Of a stretch of 40,183 bases of DNA, positions 6,489 to 14,332 are shown in pieces. The notes below the pieces were generated by a model, which did not search any database, was not told the origin of the DNA, and was given only the letters and a program-made list of their open reading frames with translations. Origin of the DNA: Candidatus Methanoperedens sp. (GTDB taxonomy: Archaea > Halobacteriota > Methanosarcinia > Methanosarcinales > Methanoperedenaceae); assembly GCA_023249105.1 (NCBI GenBank), contig JAHFDG010000035.1, forward strand, positions 1 to 40,183, read 5' to 3'. The stretch's first letter is position 1. Every line of letters starts with the position of its first letter. The position numbers were made by a program, and so were the translations under genes.

Positions 6489-7145
6489 ATGTCCGGCTTA
6501 AAATGTTCTCTCTGCAACAGCGAATTGGTTCCCCCGCTCAAACTCCTAAACTCGCACAAAGCGCAGAAAAACCGCTGTTTCGTACAATGCCCTGTATGCG
6601 ACCTGATTTTCGTGCCAGAAAAATTCCATCTTTTACCGCATGATGAAGCCGCGCGTTACAGGCTTCATGATAACACGCTTCTGAATAAAGGATATGTCGC
6701 GATGTTTTTAGAGAAAATAAAAGTTATACACCAGTATTGTCCCGGCATCCATTCAGTCCTGGATTACGGCTGCGGTCCCGAACCAGTGCTGGCGCAGTTG
6801 ATGAAAAGAGAGGGATTTGATTGCGATGTTTTTGACCCGTATTTCTTTCCTGGATTTCCTGAAATATCGTATGACCTTGTAATATCTACAGAAGTTTTTG
6901 AACATTTCAGGGATGTAAAAAATGAGTTGTATAAAGTCCGGTCACTTGTAGCACCGGGAGGCTTTCTTGCAGTCATGACCTCGTTCCATGATGCAGCAGC
7001 GAATTTTAGCGACTGGTGGTATCCGGGCGACCCCACCCACGTCTGTTTTTTTGGGATGCGAACGTTTGAGTGGATATCAAAACAGTTTGGATTTAAGATA
7101 ATCTATACAGATAGAAAAAAGTTCATCATCCTGAAGGCTGAGTAG
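6489..7145 (+). CDS. Class I SAM-dependent methyltransferase with an N-terminal zinc ribbon
   Basis: A 218-residue protein. The first 40 residues contain two CxxC pairs (KCSLCNSE and QCPVCDLIF) that form a treble-clef or zinc-ribbon knuckle. Then comes a Rossmann methyltransferase: motif I VLDYGCGPEPVLAQL at about residues 89-103, the acidic CDVFDPYF loop, motif IV SYDLVISTEVFEHF, and LVAPGGFLAVMTS as the post-motif strand. This Methyltransf_23 architecture occurs in bacterial and archaeal enzymes near sugar or secondary metabolite genes; the substrate cannot be told. There is no strong ribosome binding site before the ATG, which lies after a tRNA and a repeat-like intergenic piece. The gene stands alone on its transcript. 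Confidence 0.75.
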   Translation: MSGLKCSLCNSELVPPLKLLNSHKAQKNRCFVQCPVCDLIFVPEKFHLLPHDEAARYRLHDNTLLNKGYVAMFLEKIKVIHQYCPGIHSVLDYGCGPEPVLAQLMKREGFDCDVFDPYFFPGFPEISYDLVISTEVFEHFRDVKNELYKVRSLVAPGGFLAVMTSFHDAAANFSDWWYPGDPTHVCFFGMRTFEWISKQFGFKIIYTDRKKFIILKAE

Positions 7146-7205
7146 CACTGAAATTTCATAAGGCAAATTATTAATATCCATAAGTCAACATCTTGATGAG
7201 GAGTT

Positions 7206-7514
7206 ATGGAAGAACAAAAGAAATCATTTATGCAAGAATTCATGGACTTCTTGAACAAGTACGGGGTAATTGGCCTTGCCGTGGCATTCGTCATGGGCGC
7301 TGCGGTTACGAAACTCGTAACAGCGCTTGTAACCGACCTGATTATGCCCATTATCGGGGCATTGGTTCCGGGCGGTGATTGGAGGTCTGCTACCTTAAAC
7401 GTGGGAAATATCAAGTTCATGATAGGAGATTTTGCGGGAGTACTGATTGATTTCATTATAATTGCAGTTGTTATATTCATGATTGTGAAGGCAATCGTCA
7501 AAGAAAAGAAGTAA
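7206..7514 (+). CDS. mscL: Large-conductance mechanosensitive channel MscL
   Basis: A 102-residue protein. The amphipathic N-terminal helix (FMQEFMDFLNKYGVIGLAVA) leads into the pore-lining first span, which has the closely packed small residues GLAVAFVMGAAVTKLV and the conserved 'N/T-K-L-V-T' end. After a shortened periplasmic loop, the second span is DFIIIAVVIFMIVKAI, followed by a basic KEKK tail. MscL forms a homopentameric pore that opens at high membrane tension to release solutes on osmotic downshock. The start is set by GAGGAG six bases upstream. At 102 residues it is shorter than the bacterial 130-150 and lacks most of the C-terminal helical bundle. Confidence 0.9.
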   Translation: MEEQKKSFMQEFMDFLNKYGVIGLAVAFVMGAAVTKLVTALVTDLIMPIIGALVPGGDWRSATLNVGNIKFMIGDFAGVLIDFIIIAVVIFMIVKAIVKEKK

Positions 7515-7526
7515 TCTAATATCATA

Positions 7527-7550
7527 GGATTTTAAAAATCCTTTATTTTG
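7527..7550. terminator. Bidirectional terminator between mscL and the DUF1015 gene
   Basis: AGGATTTTAAAAATCCT is an AT-rich hairpin followed by TTATTTT on the plus strand and by A/T-rich sequence on the other side. It sits exactly between two convergent stop codons, so it can serve both genes. Confidence 0.6.
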
Positions 7551-7551
7551 A

Positions 7552-8847
7552 TTATTCAATCTTCCTCATCACAATCCCTTCAGCCACCTTCGGCAGGAAA
7601 AGCGTGGATTTCTGGGGAAAATTCCTGCGCTCCACGAATGCTTTTCTTTCCACATCTCCTATCGAAAGGGGATTTAAGATAAAAGCCACATTGAATTCCC
7701 CGCTATCCACTTTAGCCACAGCCTCGGACGGACTTGCGCTAAACGACACGTCCTCCTCTGGTTTTCCCCTGATTATTGGATTAATCAGCCAGTCATGAAG
7801 AACAATCAGGTCAAGCCCCACAACCTCCTTGCGCTGTTTTGAAAGTTCCCGCACCGCTTTTTCATCGGCTCTTATAATGCTGAATTTTTTCCCGTCATAC
7901 ATGCCGAGTTTAACATCATACTCGCCGGCGCGCTGCCTGAGAACCGAATAGAATTCCTCGCTGTTCCTTTCGCCCTGCCATTCTATTGAAAAGTTCGCAT
8001 GAATCCTGCGTTCAAGTTCCGAAGCATCAAAATTGCGCACCGCCCTGTGCCATGGCAATAACAAAAGAGCCCTGTCCCCGCCTTCCATCAGCATCATCAT
8101 TGTATATCCAATGCCGTCCTTTTCCCGCATAAGGCTGGATGCTGCGTACCTGTGGTGCCCGTCAAGAATGAGAAGCCTGCGCCCTCCCATCATGGTTTTG
8201 ATTCTCTGCATGAGGCTTTCGTCAGTAACCTCCCAGAGAAGATGCCGGCTCCCGTTAATAACCACATCCACAACCGGCGGCTTTTCGGGGTCAAGCGCGA
8301 GTTCAGGACGCTTAAATCCCAGGTATTCTTCAAGAAGGTTATTCAATTCATGGTCAGGCATACTGTATTCCGCTGCAATCGGAGAGAAGTTCATCATGCT
8401 GGCTTTCATGAGCCTGTAGCGCTCTTTTGAATTTATTTCAAAAATATTCTCATGCCCGACAATGTTTCCTTTCCCGGGCTCTTCCACCTTGACAAGACTC
8501 ACAAGCCCGAAAACAAAATATTTTTGCCTCCTGTCCTTTTCAGGAAGCAGCGCAAGAATCTCAGGTGAAAGGGTGAACATTATGCCGTAGATATAAAATG
8601 CAGGTTTTTCCCTCTCAACAAGTATTCCCAAACTTCTGAAACGTCCGAGTTCCCTTGCAGCATGAACAATAAATTCATCCCTGTCCTTGTCTTTTCTTCT
8701 CGTAGTAACATGGATAATGTTGTTTCTCTCCTGTGCAAATCTCTCATAATTTGCCGCGTCTATTGTGTCATAGACAGGGCAGACAAGCTTATCCACTGCC
8801 AGTTCAGGATTAAGTACCGTGGCTTTAAAAGGTTTTATATCTACCAT
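7552..8847 (-). CDS. DUF1015 family protein (ParB-like superfamily)
   Basis: A 431-residue protein that matches DUF1015 throughout: VCPVYDTIDAANYERFAQ early on (the family's 'PpYDv' region) and the signature LILDGHHRYAASSL at about 226-239. DUF1015 proteins are related to ParB/sulfiredoxin folds, and the DGHHRY motif resembles the nucleotide-binding site of the archaeal free serine kinase SerK; a small-molecule kinase role is therefore possible but only inferred. The length is normal for archaeal members. No operon partner is present; it converges on mscL with a shared terminator, and the next gene upstream on this strand (dacZ) is separated by 75 bases. The ATG at 8847 has no strong ribosome binding site. 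Confidence 0.75.
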   Translation of the reverse strand: MVDIKPFKATVLNPELAVDKLVCPVYDTIDAANYERFAQERNNIIHVTTRRKDKDRDEFIVHAARELGRFRSLGILVEREKPAFYIYGIMFTLSPEILALLPEKDRRQKYFVFGLVSLVKVEEPGKGNIVGHENIFEINSKERYRLMKASMMNFSPIAAEYSMPDHELNNLLEEYLGFKRPELALDPEKPPVVDVVINGSRHLLWEVTDESLMQRIKTMMGGRRLLILDGHHRYAASSLMREKDGIGYTMMMLMEGGDRALLLLPWHRAVRNFDASELERRIHANFSIEWQGERNSEEFYSVLRQRAGEYDVKLGMYDGKKFSIIRADEKAVRELSKQRKEVVGLDLIVLHDWLINPIIRGKPEEDVSFSASPSEAVAKVDSGEFNVAFILNPLSIGDVERKAFVERRNFPQKSTLFLPKVAEGIVMRKIE

Positions 8848-8922
8848 ATTTGAGCCTGAATTTTGGTTCTCAAAGGATAATATCGCACATGAATGTTTCG
8901 AATGCAGGACTATTTGACATCT

Positions 8923-9681
8923 CTAAGGTTTTAACGTCGCGGCCATCTTTCCGTCCCTGAATATCCTGATAACCCCGCCGCTCTGGGAAACCACAATCCC
9001 TATTGATTTGGTTGCAGAAGTTATGGCAGCTACCGAAGAGTGCCGCGTCCCAAGTCCTCTTGGTATTTTTACAAGCCCCGTATCCATCGTGATATACCGC
9101 CCCGCAGCTTCAACCGCCCCATCGCCGCAAATCACAAAAACCCCATCTAGCTGAGCAAACTCCTTAATATTATCCCGTATTTCCGGGTCGGTTATGTTCC
9201 GTTCTTCTTTTTTATATCCCTGGAACGGATTCAGTATGAGCTGTTTTGATTTAGCCATGACATTCGCGGCATCGCCCATGATGAATGCCGTTCCGATTGC
9301 CCGCCCCTCCCTTCCTTCACTTCTGATTTCCATGGCAATTTTTATTACAGCTTCAAATACCTGCTCGCTTACCCCTGTTCCGTTGAGCAATCCTGATATA
9401 TCGAATGCAGGCGTTTCCTTTTTCTTTGGTTGGAGCTGGCTTTCCGTGCCGCTTGCACCATATTCATTTTCAAGCTGCAGGGCTTTGAGCTTGTAATCAT
9501 TCGCGAGGTACCTGAGGCGATTGATTTCATACGAGTCGGTGCTTATCTCTGAAGCCTCCCTGAATTTTTTTTCAGCTTTTTTATAAAGCTCTATCGCCAG
9601 GCTATAATCCCCCGCTTCCTGCGCACCCTCTGCTCTCTTGACTAGATTTTTTCCTTCATTGGAGAGCATGGTTGTCCACAA
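8923..9681 (-). CDS. dacZ: Diadenylate cyclase (DacZ/DisA_N) with an N-terminal MIT-like domain
   Basis: A protein of about 252 residues. Residues 8-75 form a three-helix MIT-like domain (GKNLVKRAEGAQEAGDYSLA, then ALQLE). Residues 105-250 are a DisA_N domain with both catalytic motifs: the DGA stretch VICGDGAVEAAGRYI and the RHS stretch PRGLGTRHSSVAAIT. The enzyme joins two ATP into cyclic di-AMP, the signal that controls osmolyte and potassium transport in archaea. The TTG at 9681 has an AGGTGAT site six bases ahead; an ATG at 9669 is a shorter alternative and a TTG at 9687 would be too close to the site. The MIT-like part, known from ESCRT/Vps4 partners, could localise the cyclase; this is an inference. 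It shares a strand and neighbourhood with the DUF1015 gene but a 75-base gap separates them. Confidence 0.85.
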   Translation of the reverse strand: MWTTMLSNEGKNLVKRAEGAQEAGDYSLAIELYKKAEKKFREASEISTDSYEINRLRYLANDYKLKALQLENEYGASGTESQLQPKKKETPAFDISGLLNGTGVSEQVFEAVIKIAMEIRSEGREGRAIGTAFIMGDAANVMAKSKQLILNPFQGYKKEERNITDPEIRDNIKEFAQLDGVFVICGDGAVEAAGRYITMDTGLVKIPRGLGTRHSSVAAITSATKSIGIVVSQSGGVIRIFRDGKMAATLKP

Positions 9682-9769
9682 ATTCAATCACCTGGAGATT
9701 ATAATTCCTGATGTTAAGCTGTCTAATAATATAAGGCTAAAGGTGTTATAAAGAAATAAAGAATTATGA

Positions 9770-9841
9770 TGGACCGGTCGGGAATTGAACCCGAGGCCTC
9801 TCCCATGCCAAGGGAGCGATCTACCCCTGAGCTACCGGCCC
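9770..9841 (-). tRNA. tRNA-Ala (anticodon GGC)
   Basis: On the minus strand GGGCCGG pairs with CCGGTCC (one G-U), the D arm is GTAGCTCAGGGGTAGATC, the anticodon stem CTCCC/GGGAG encloses TTGGCAT with anticodon GGC, and the T arm is CTCGGGTTCAATTCCCGA. The discriminator base is A. CCA is not encoded. Confidence 0.93.
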
Positions 9842-9969
9842 TGAAAGGGTGAGTTGCATAGTGCTTGGAGTTAGATAAAGGTATCGATTATTAACTCGTT
9901 TGGGATTTCCAGTTTTGCATTTGTTAAAGATAAGATTTAAATCAAATGGCGTAATATGGGCGCTAGTTC

Positions 9970-10043
9970 GGGCCCGTAGCTTAGCCAGGTGGAGCGCTCG
10001 GCTGATAACCGAGAGGTCTTGCGTTCAAATCGCAACGGGCCCA
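9970..10043 (+). tRNA. tRNA-Ile (anticodon GAT)
   Basis: GGGCCCG pairs with CGGGCCC; the anticodon stem CTCGG/CCGAG encloses CTGATAA, giving anticodon GAT; the T arm is TTGCG-TTCAAAT-CGCAA. Discriminator base A at 10043. Its 3' half is repeated in degenerate form at 11421-11455, so this gene probably served as an integration site. Confidence 0.93.
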
Positions 10044-10441
10044 TCTGTTCTTTTAGTTTTTATTAAAAACAAACCGCAGATGAAGGCAGATTTCTTAAAC
10101 TCGTGGATACGAAAAATTAGGCTATGTTGTTTTCCGGTAGCCCCCAAAGAGAGGTGAGGCGGGTTTGTTCTCTTGGCATACTTAATGTACTTATTTTAAC
10201 AGTTCGGCGCACGATAGAAAACATAGCAGCAGGTGTGACGCGAACACACCGCAAAGGACGCAGAGGACGCAAAGACAACCCATCCATTAGGAAGCATATT
10301 GCAAGAAAAATGAGCTTAGGAGGAGTACAAGACTGCTATATAGATACCTTTTTGCGGTAGAACATCTCAATCGGTTTTGGCAAAACATTATACTGAATAT
10401 AGTTCTGAAACTCGAATACTATTCATTAAATGTACAGTTAT
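10044..10441. other. Intergenic region at the tRNA-Ile end of a putative decayed element
   Basis: No gene is supported. The stretch contains one arm of the CACCGCAAAG repeat at 10247-10276 and, about 85 bases on, TTTTTGCGGTAG at 10349-10360, which could be the eroded opposite arm. A weak ribosome-binding-like AGGAGG at 10319-10324 is not followed by a convincing frame. The two genes that follow are on the other strand and end here without a clear terminator. Confidence 0.4.
10247..10276 (+). repeat. CACCGCAAAG-type dispersed repeat, forward arm
   Basis: CACCGCAAAGGACGCAGAGG followed by ACGCAAAGAC. It is a forward arm of the family; a possible inverted end (TTTTTGCGGTAG) lies at 10349-10360. 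Confidence 0.7.
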
Positions 10442-10924
10442 CTATTCCAAGGTATCTAAACAAATATAATCTTCCCCATTTATTAGTTTTAAATTTTTAA
10501 TAATCTCTTCCTCTGCATCTTTAATATCTTCATCAGTTAACGCAAATAGTTTTTTCCATTCTTCAAGTTTTTTCTTTCCTTCTTCAATTTTCTGTGTTTT
10601 AAGAGGTGGATTCGCATATTCTAACAGGATTGATTGAACTACATAAAATCTCGCTGTATCTTTCATTCTACCTTCGTGTGGCCCAATTATCTTCTCCCCT
10701 CGTTCATTATATCCCCATTTTAAGCATGAAGCAAGTAATCTAGTTCCATAATCCGACAGAGGTTCATACTTATGTTCTTCTATGAACACTATTCTATGAC
10801 CATACTCAAATCCATAAGCCATTTCTTTAGAATTAGTTGAGGTAGAGGAAGCATATTTGCCATATGTCTCTTGTTTTTCTTTTTTATGCTTCAATTTATC
10901 AAACAGACTCATTTTATCATCCAT
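10442..10924 (-). CDS. Hypothetical soluble protein in a tRNA-flanked segment
   Basis: A 160-residue, highly charged protein of no family I recognise. It starts MDDKMSLFDKLKHKKEKQET, a basic helix, continues with a region rich in aromatic residues (GFEYGHRIVFIEEHKYEPL), and ends in a long helical stretch (KIEEGKKKLEEWKKLFALTD). No catalytic motif, membrane span or cysteine pair stands out. It lies 25 bases downstream of the membrane protein gene at 10950-11315 on the same strand, so the two are probably co-transcribed. Both are AT-rich and lie between tRNA-Ile and its degenerate 3' copy, suggesting arrival with an integrated element. Confidence 0.5.
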   Translation of the reverse strand: MDDKMSLFDKLKHKKEKQETYGKYASSTSTNSKEMAYGFEYGHRIVFIEEHKYEPLSDYGTRLLASCLKWGYNERGEKIIGPHEGRMKDTARFYVVQSILLEYANPPLKTQKIEEGKKKLEEWKKLFALTDEDIKDAEEEIIKNLKLINGEDYICLDTLE

Positions 10925-10949
10925 TTATTCATAACCAGTTTTTGCTTTT

Positions 10950-11315
10950 TCAGGAGTCTTCGGAAGCAATTACTTCCGCATTAGTTTTTTTAATTTTATT
11001 AATCCTTCTTATTTTAATCAAATCGTAGTAAACAATAGTCCAATTTTTATATTCGAAAGTTATAATAACCAAACCTATAGAAAATATAACTAGAAACAAC
11101 CCACGACCAAATTCATCTTTTATAAAATTTAATAAAACAGCAAGCAAGGCGATTGCATAGGTGAAAATAGGCAGATGCGACATTGACTCATGTTTTGCAA
11201 TCTCGATTGCATCTGAAAGAGTTTCTTCATCAACGCAAAGTTCTTGTAATTTTTCAAATCTTCTTGCTTCATTTTTTATCTTTTTTATTTTATCGATTTC
11301 TGCTTCAAGTCTCAT
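10950..11315 (-). CDS. Hypothetical protein with coiled N-terminus and two membrane spans
   Basis: A 121-residue protein starting MRLEAEIDKIKKIKNEARRF, a charged helical region, then two spans close together (LPIFTYAIALLAVLLNFI and GLFLVIFSIGLVIITF) joined by a short DEFGR loop, with a basic cytoplasmic tail (KIRRINKIKK). This layout, a cytosolic helix followed by a two-span hairpin, is common in small effector or sensor proteins of mobile elements and defence islands, but no family is recognised. The gene is first in a two-gene AT-rich unit with 10442-10924. The ATG at 11315 has no clear ribosome binding site, and the initiation region at 11320-11375 contains AT-rich sequence fit for a promoter. 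Confidence 0.5.
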   Translation of the reverse strand: MRLEAEIDKIKKIKNEARRFEKLQELCVDEETLSDAIEIAKHESMSHLPIFTYAIALLAVLLNFIKDEFGRGLFLVIFSIGLVIITFEYKNWTIVYYDLIKIRRINKIKKTNAEVIASEDS

Positions 11316-11420
11316 TATTTACGTATCTTAGTTACACGCCATAAATATTTAATCCACGCCGATCGATAAATAGTGTATTATATAGGATGCCAAAGAACGG
11401 CAGTAAAGAAATCCGTGGTG

Positions 11421-11455
11421 TCGAGGGTCTTGTGTTCAAATCGCAACATGCCCAT
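11421..11455 (+). repeat. Degenerate copy of the tRNA-Ile 3' end, probable attachment site remnant
   Basis: TCGAGGGTCTTGTG followed by TTCAAATCGCAACATGCCCAT aligns with the tRNA-Ile 3' half at 10009-10044 with one missing base and four substitutions. The T-loop core GTTCAAATCGCAAC is identical. The acceptor pairing is lost (CGGGCCC has become CATGCCC) and no 5' half is present, so it is not a tRNA gene. It marks the far boundary of a 1.4 kb AT-rich segment and lies just beyond the stop of argG. Confidence 0.7.
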
Positions 11456-11463
11456 TTTTTTGT

Positions 11464-12636
11464 TCAACACAACTTCCTGTACATCCGCGCCTGGAACCCG
11501 TGGTACTTACAGACCCCCTCCGCGTCCTTCTGGTCAATGGTCTTGCTGTCAAACGATGACAGGTCGGCGGAATACAGCGCGAACTGCGAATCCCTCGCTA
11601 CTACTTTTGCGCTTCCTTTATAGAGCCTGACCTTCACGTTTCCGGTCACTCTTTCCTGCGTCTTGTCGATAAAAACGTTCAAATCCGAATACAGCGGCTC
11701 ATCCACAAGACCCTTGTATGCAAGTTCGCTCCACGTTTCATCGACAACCGACTTGAAACGCAGCTCGTCCCTCGTGAGCACGAGTTTTTCAAGGTCTTTA
11801 TGCGCCGTCAGCAGTATCGTGGCTGCAGGATGCTCGTAATTCTCCCTTGCCTTCAATCCAAGCACCCTGTCCTCTATCATATCAGTGCGCCCAACTCCAT
11901 GAGAGCCGCCGATTTTGTTTAGCTTCTGTATCAATGTTACACCATCAAGCGTCTTGCCGTTTAACGATACAGGCACGCCGCATTCAAACCCGATATCGAT
12001 AATCTCGGCATCCGGCGCTTTTTCAGGCGAAACTGTCCACTCAAATATCTCTTCAGGCGGGATAAAATCAGGCTCTTCAAGACGCCCGCCCTCGATGCTG
12101 CGGCTCCAGATATTCTCATCCACGCTCCACGGTTTTGATTTCGTGGCTGCCACAGGTATCCCATGTTCCTTTGCGTATTCCATCTCCCATTCGCGCGTGA
12201 GATTCATATCCCTCATCGGCGCTATGACCTCAAGGTCAGTGCTCCGAAACACCGCCTCGAATCTCAACTGGTCGTTGCCCTTTCCCGTGCATCCATGCGC
12301 AAGCGCGTGAGCCTTCTCTTTTTTCGCTATTTCCACGACCTTCTTCGCGATGAGAGGACGGGCTATCGATGTGCCCAGGACATAACCCTCATAGCTGCCG
12401 TTTGCCTTGATAAGAGGAAAAATATAATCTCTGACGAATTCTTCTTTCGCGTCTATGGTGTAATGTTTCTGGCTTATTTTTTTGGCTTTTTTCTCGGCCT
12501 GCTCGATTTCCTTTGCCGGCTGCCCGACATCGACTGTAATTGTTATTGCATAATCGCAACCGTAATGTTCTTTTAACAGGGGTATGCACACGGATGTGTC
12601 GAGCCCGCCTGAATACGCAAGTGCTACTTTTTTCAT
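11464..12636 (-). CDS. argG: Argininosuccinate synthase
   Basis: A 390-residue enzyme that condenses citrulline and aspartate with ATP in arginine synthesis. The N-type ATP pyrophosphatase P-loop [10 protein letters not shown] is at residues 6-15. Further family motifs are [14 protein letters not shown] (ATP and citrulline site), [27 protein letters not shown] and [15 protein letters not shown]. The ATG at 12636 is chosen because the family starts '[14 protein letters not shown]'; the longer frame to 12747 adds a non-conserved leader that runs into the repeat at 12745. The gene stands alone here, while argB is 21 kb away on the same strand, so arginine genes are dispersed. The length matches the usual 390-410. 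Confidence 0.95.
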   Translation of the reverse strand: MKKVALAYSGGLDTSVCIPLLKEHYGCDYAITITVDVGQPAKEIEQAEKKAKKISQKHYTIDAKEEFVRDYIFPLIKANGSYEGYVLGTSIARPLIAKKVVEIAKKEKAHALAHGCTGKGNDQLRFEAVFRSTDLEVIAPMRDMNLTREWEMEYAKEHGIPVAATKSKPWSVDENIWSRSIEGGRLEEPDFIPPEEIFEWTVSPEKAPDAEIIDIGFECGVPVSLNGKTLDGVTLIQKLNKIGGSHGVGRTDMIEDRVLGLKARENYEHPAATILLTAHKDLEKLVLTRDELRFKSVVDETWSELAYKGLVDEPLYSDLNVFIDKTQERVTGNVKVRLYKGSAKVVARDSQFALYSADLSSFDSKTIDQKDAEGVCKYHGFQARMYRKLC

Positions 12637-12744
12637 GGTGCGGTTTAATGGTGCGGAAAGATTAAAAGTTTTTGTCTTATAGTGAAGTTCTAAAATACCC
12701 TGATTTTGCACTTGAAAAAAATAAGAATTCACTCCAGAATAATT

Positions 12745-12814
12745 CACCGCAGAGGACGCAAAGAGCGCAAAGAGCGCAATATTTGCTTTGCGACCTTCGC
12801 GCTCTTTGCGGTGA
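12745..12814. repeat. CACCGCAAAG-type palindromic element, complete
   Basis: A forward arm CACCGCAGAGGACGCAAAG plus a repeated AGCGCAAAGAGCGCAA leads through an AT spacer (TATTTG) to the reverse arm CTTTGCGACCTTCGCG and CTCTTTGCGGTGA. The two arms can pair over about 30 bases. Confidence 0.8.
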
Positions 12815-12910
12815 TTGCCAACTGATGCGTTGTATTAAATGTGGAAATTTAAGAGCTACTCTATAGCTTTTGATTGGTTAAGAAATTCAATTTATGGTAT
12901 ATCATAATCT

Positions 12911-12974
12911 CTTCGCGTTCTTAGCGCCTTTGCGGTGCGGTCTTATTCACCGCAGAGACGCAAAGGCCGCAAAA
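12911..12974. repeat. CACCGCAAAG-type element with outward-facing arms
   Basis: A reverse arm CTTCGCGTTCTTAGCGCC followed by TTTGCGGTGCGG comes first, then TCTTATT, then a forward arm CACCGCAGAGACGCAAAGGC. The order of arms is opposite to the other complete copies, as if the junction between two elements had been kept. Confidence 0.75.
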
Positions 12975-13020
12975 TAGGCATAGAAAACTTATTTTATATC
13001 ACCCGCCAACATGATATTTC

Positions 13021-14289
13021 ATGGCAGACCTGATAATCAGAGGCGGTCGCGTGCTCACCTTGGACGGCGCGATTATCGATAACGGGGTGGTGGTTGTAGA
13101 TAACGGTTTAATAACTTTTGTCGGTAAAAACACCAATGAAAAAGCCGATAAAGTGATTGATGCAAAAGGCTGTGCCGTCATGCCCGGTCTTGTCAATGCC
13201 CATACGCATCTTCCCATGACCCTTTTCCGCGGATTTGCAGATAACCTTCACTACGATGAATGGACAAAAAAAATCCAGTCGGCTGAGATGAAACTTACTC
13301 CTTCTGACGTGAGGGCTGGCGCGTATCTTGGCGTGCTTGAGATGATAAAAACAGGAACTACCGCTTTTGCCGATATGTATATCCACATGGATGAAGTGGC
13401 GAATGTTGTTGAAGAAACCGGTATGAGAGCCTCCCTTGGTTACGGCATGATTGAAGGGCTGAATGAAGATTCTGATACAAAGCTGAAAAACAGGGCGGAA
13501 TTTTCGCGGAAATGGAACCACACAGCAAACGGCAGGATTACAACCATGTACGCGCCGCATTCGGCAGCTTCATGTTCAAAGGAATTCCTTGAAAGAGTAA
13601 AGGAACTTGCGGCGAGGGATAATTCAAGAATTCATATCCATGTGCTCGAAACAGAAGACGAACTCAAGCTCATGAAAAAGCGTTACGGGATGTGTTCCAT
13701 TAATCTTCTAAACAGCATCGGATTCCTCGGACAGGATGTTCTTGCCGCGCACTGCGTCTGGCTATCGGATGACGATATTGGTATCCTGAAAAATAAAAAG
13801 GTCAATGTTGTCCACTGTCCTTCAAGCAACATGGCTCTTGGCGTCGGGATTGCACCCGTTCCGAAAATGCTTGGAAAAGGCATTAACGTGGCGCTCGGAA
13901 CCGATGGCGCAGCTTCAGGCGAAAGTCTTGATATGTGGAAAGAGATACGGGCGGCATCGCTGCTTCACAAGCTTAAAGAGACGCAAGTGTTACCCGCATC
14001 AAAAGTGCTTGAAATGGCGACCATAAATGGCGCGCGGGCGCTGGGGATAAATGCCGGGGTGCTTAAAGTGGGGTGCCTTGCGGATATTATTATAGTTGAT
14101 TTGAGAAAGCCGCAATTCACTTCTCCTAATCTTGTTTCAGCGCTTGTGAATGGGGCTTCGGGATGCGATGTAAAAACCACTATCGTAGACGGGAAAATAC
14201 TTATGGAAGATCGCAGGGTAAAACTGGATGAGGATAAAATTATCGAAAATGCAATTGATACAATATTAAAAATCGAATCGAATAATTAA
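13021..14289 (+). CDS. dadD: Amidohydrolase: 5'-deoxyadenosine / S-adenosylhomocysteine / methylthioadenosine deaminase family
   Basis: A 422-residue metal-dependent deaminase of the MtaD/DadD group. The metal-binding motif NAHTHLPMTLFRGFADN places His61 and His63; RIHIHVLETEDE and LAAHCVWLSDDD supply the next histidines, and LGTDGAASGESLDMW carries the catalytic aspartate. In methanogens the enzyme deaminates 5'-deoxyadenosine, SAH and related by-products of radical-SAM and methyl transfer chemistry, which allows purine and methionine salvage. The symbol is by family; the exact substrate range is not visible. The gene has no clear ribosome binding site and begins a few bases after a palindromic repeat. 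Enolase follows after 43 bases on the same strand. Confidence 0.85.
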   Translation: MADLIIRGGRVLTLDGAIIDNGVVVVDNGLITFVGKNTNEKADKVIDAKGCAVMPGLVNAHTHLPMTLFRGFADNLHYDEWTKKIQSAEMKLTPSDVRAGAYLGVLEMIKTGTTAFADMYIHMDEVANVVEETGMRASLGYGMIEGLNEDSDTKLKNRAEFSRKWNHTANGRITTMYAPHSAASCSKEFLERVKELAARDNSRIHIHVLETEDELKLMKKRYGMCSINLLNSIGFLGQDVLAAHCVWLSDDDIGILKNKKVNVVHCPSSNMALGVGIAPVPKMLGKGINVALGTDGAASGESLDMWKEIRAASLLHKLKETQVLPASKVLEMATINGARALGINAGVLKVGCLADIIIVDLRKPQFTSPNLVSALVNGASGCDVKTTIVDGKILMEDRRVKLDEDKIIENAIDTILKIESNN

Positions 14290-14332
14290 AATTAAGTACA
14301 ACCGCAACCATTCAGTCAAGAAAGGTGAGACA

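Larger units (their letters stand above)
12637..13020. other. Divergent promoter region carrying two palindromic repeats
   Basis: This region separates argG (leftward) from the amidohydrolase gene (rightward). It holds two members of the CACCGCAAAG family in opposite arrangements (12745-12814 with arms facing inward, 12911-12974 with arms facing outward). Between them the sequence is AT-rich. Promoters for both genes must lie here or inside the repeats; no single TATA box stands out. Confidence 0.5.

Noticed and set aside
11421-11455. A fourth tRNA gene
   Set aside because: Only the 3' half is present and the acceptor stem no longer pairs; it is a fragment of tRNA-Ile.
12637-12747. N-terminal extension of argG
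   Set aside because: The extra 37 residues are not part of the argininosuccinate synthase family, and the region is the promoter side with a repeat; the ATG at 12636 aligns with the family start.
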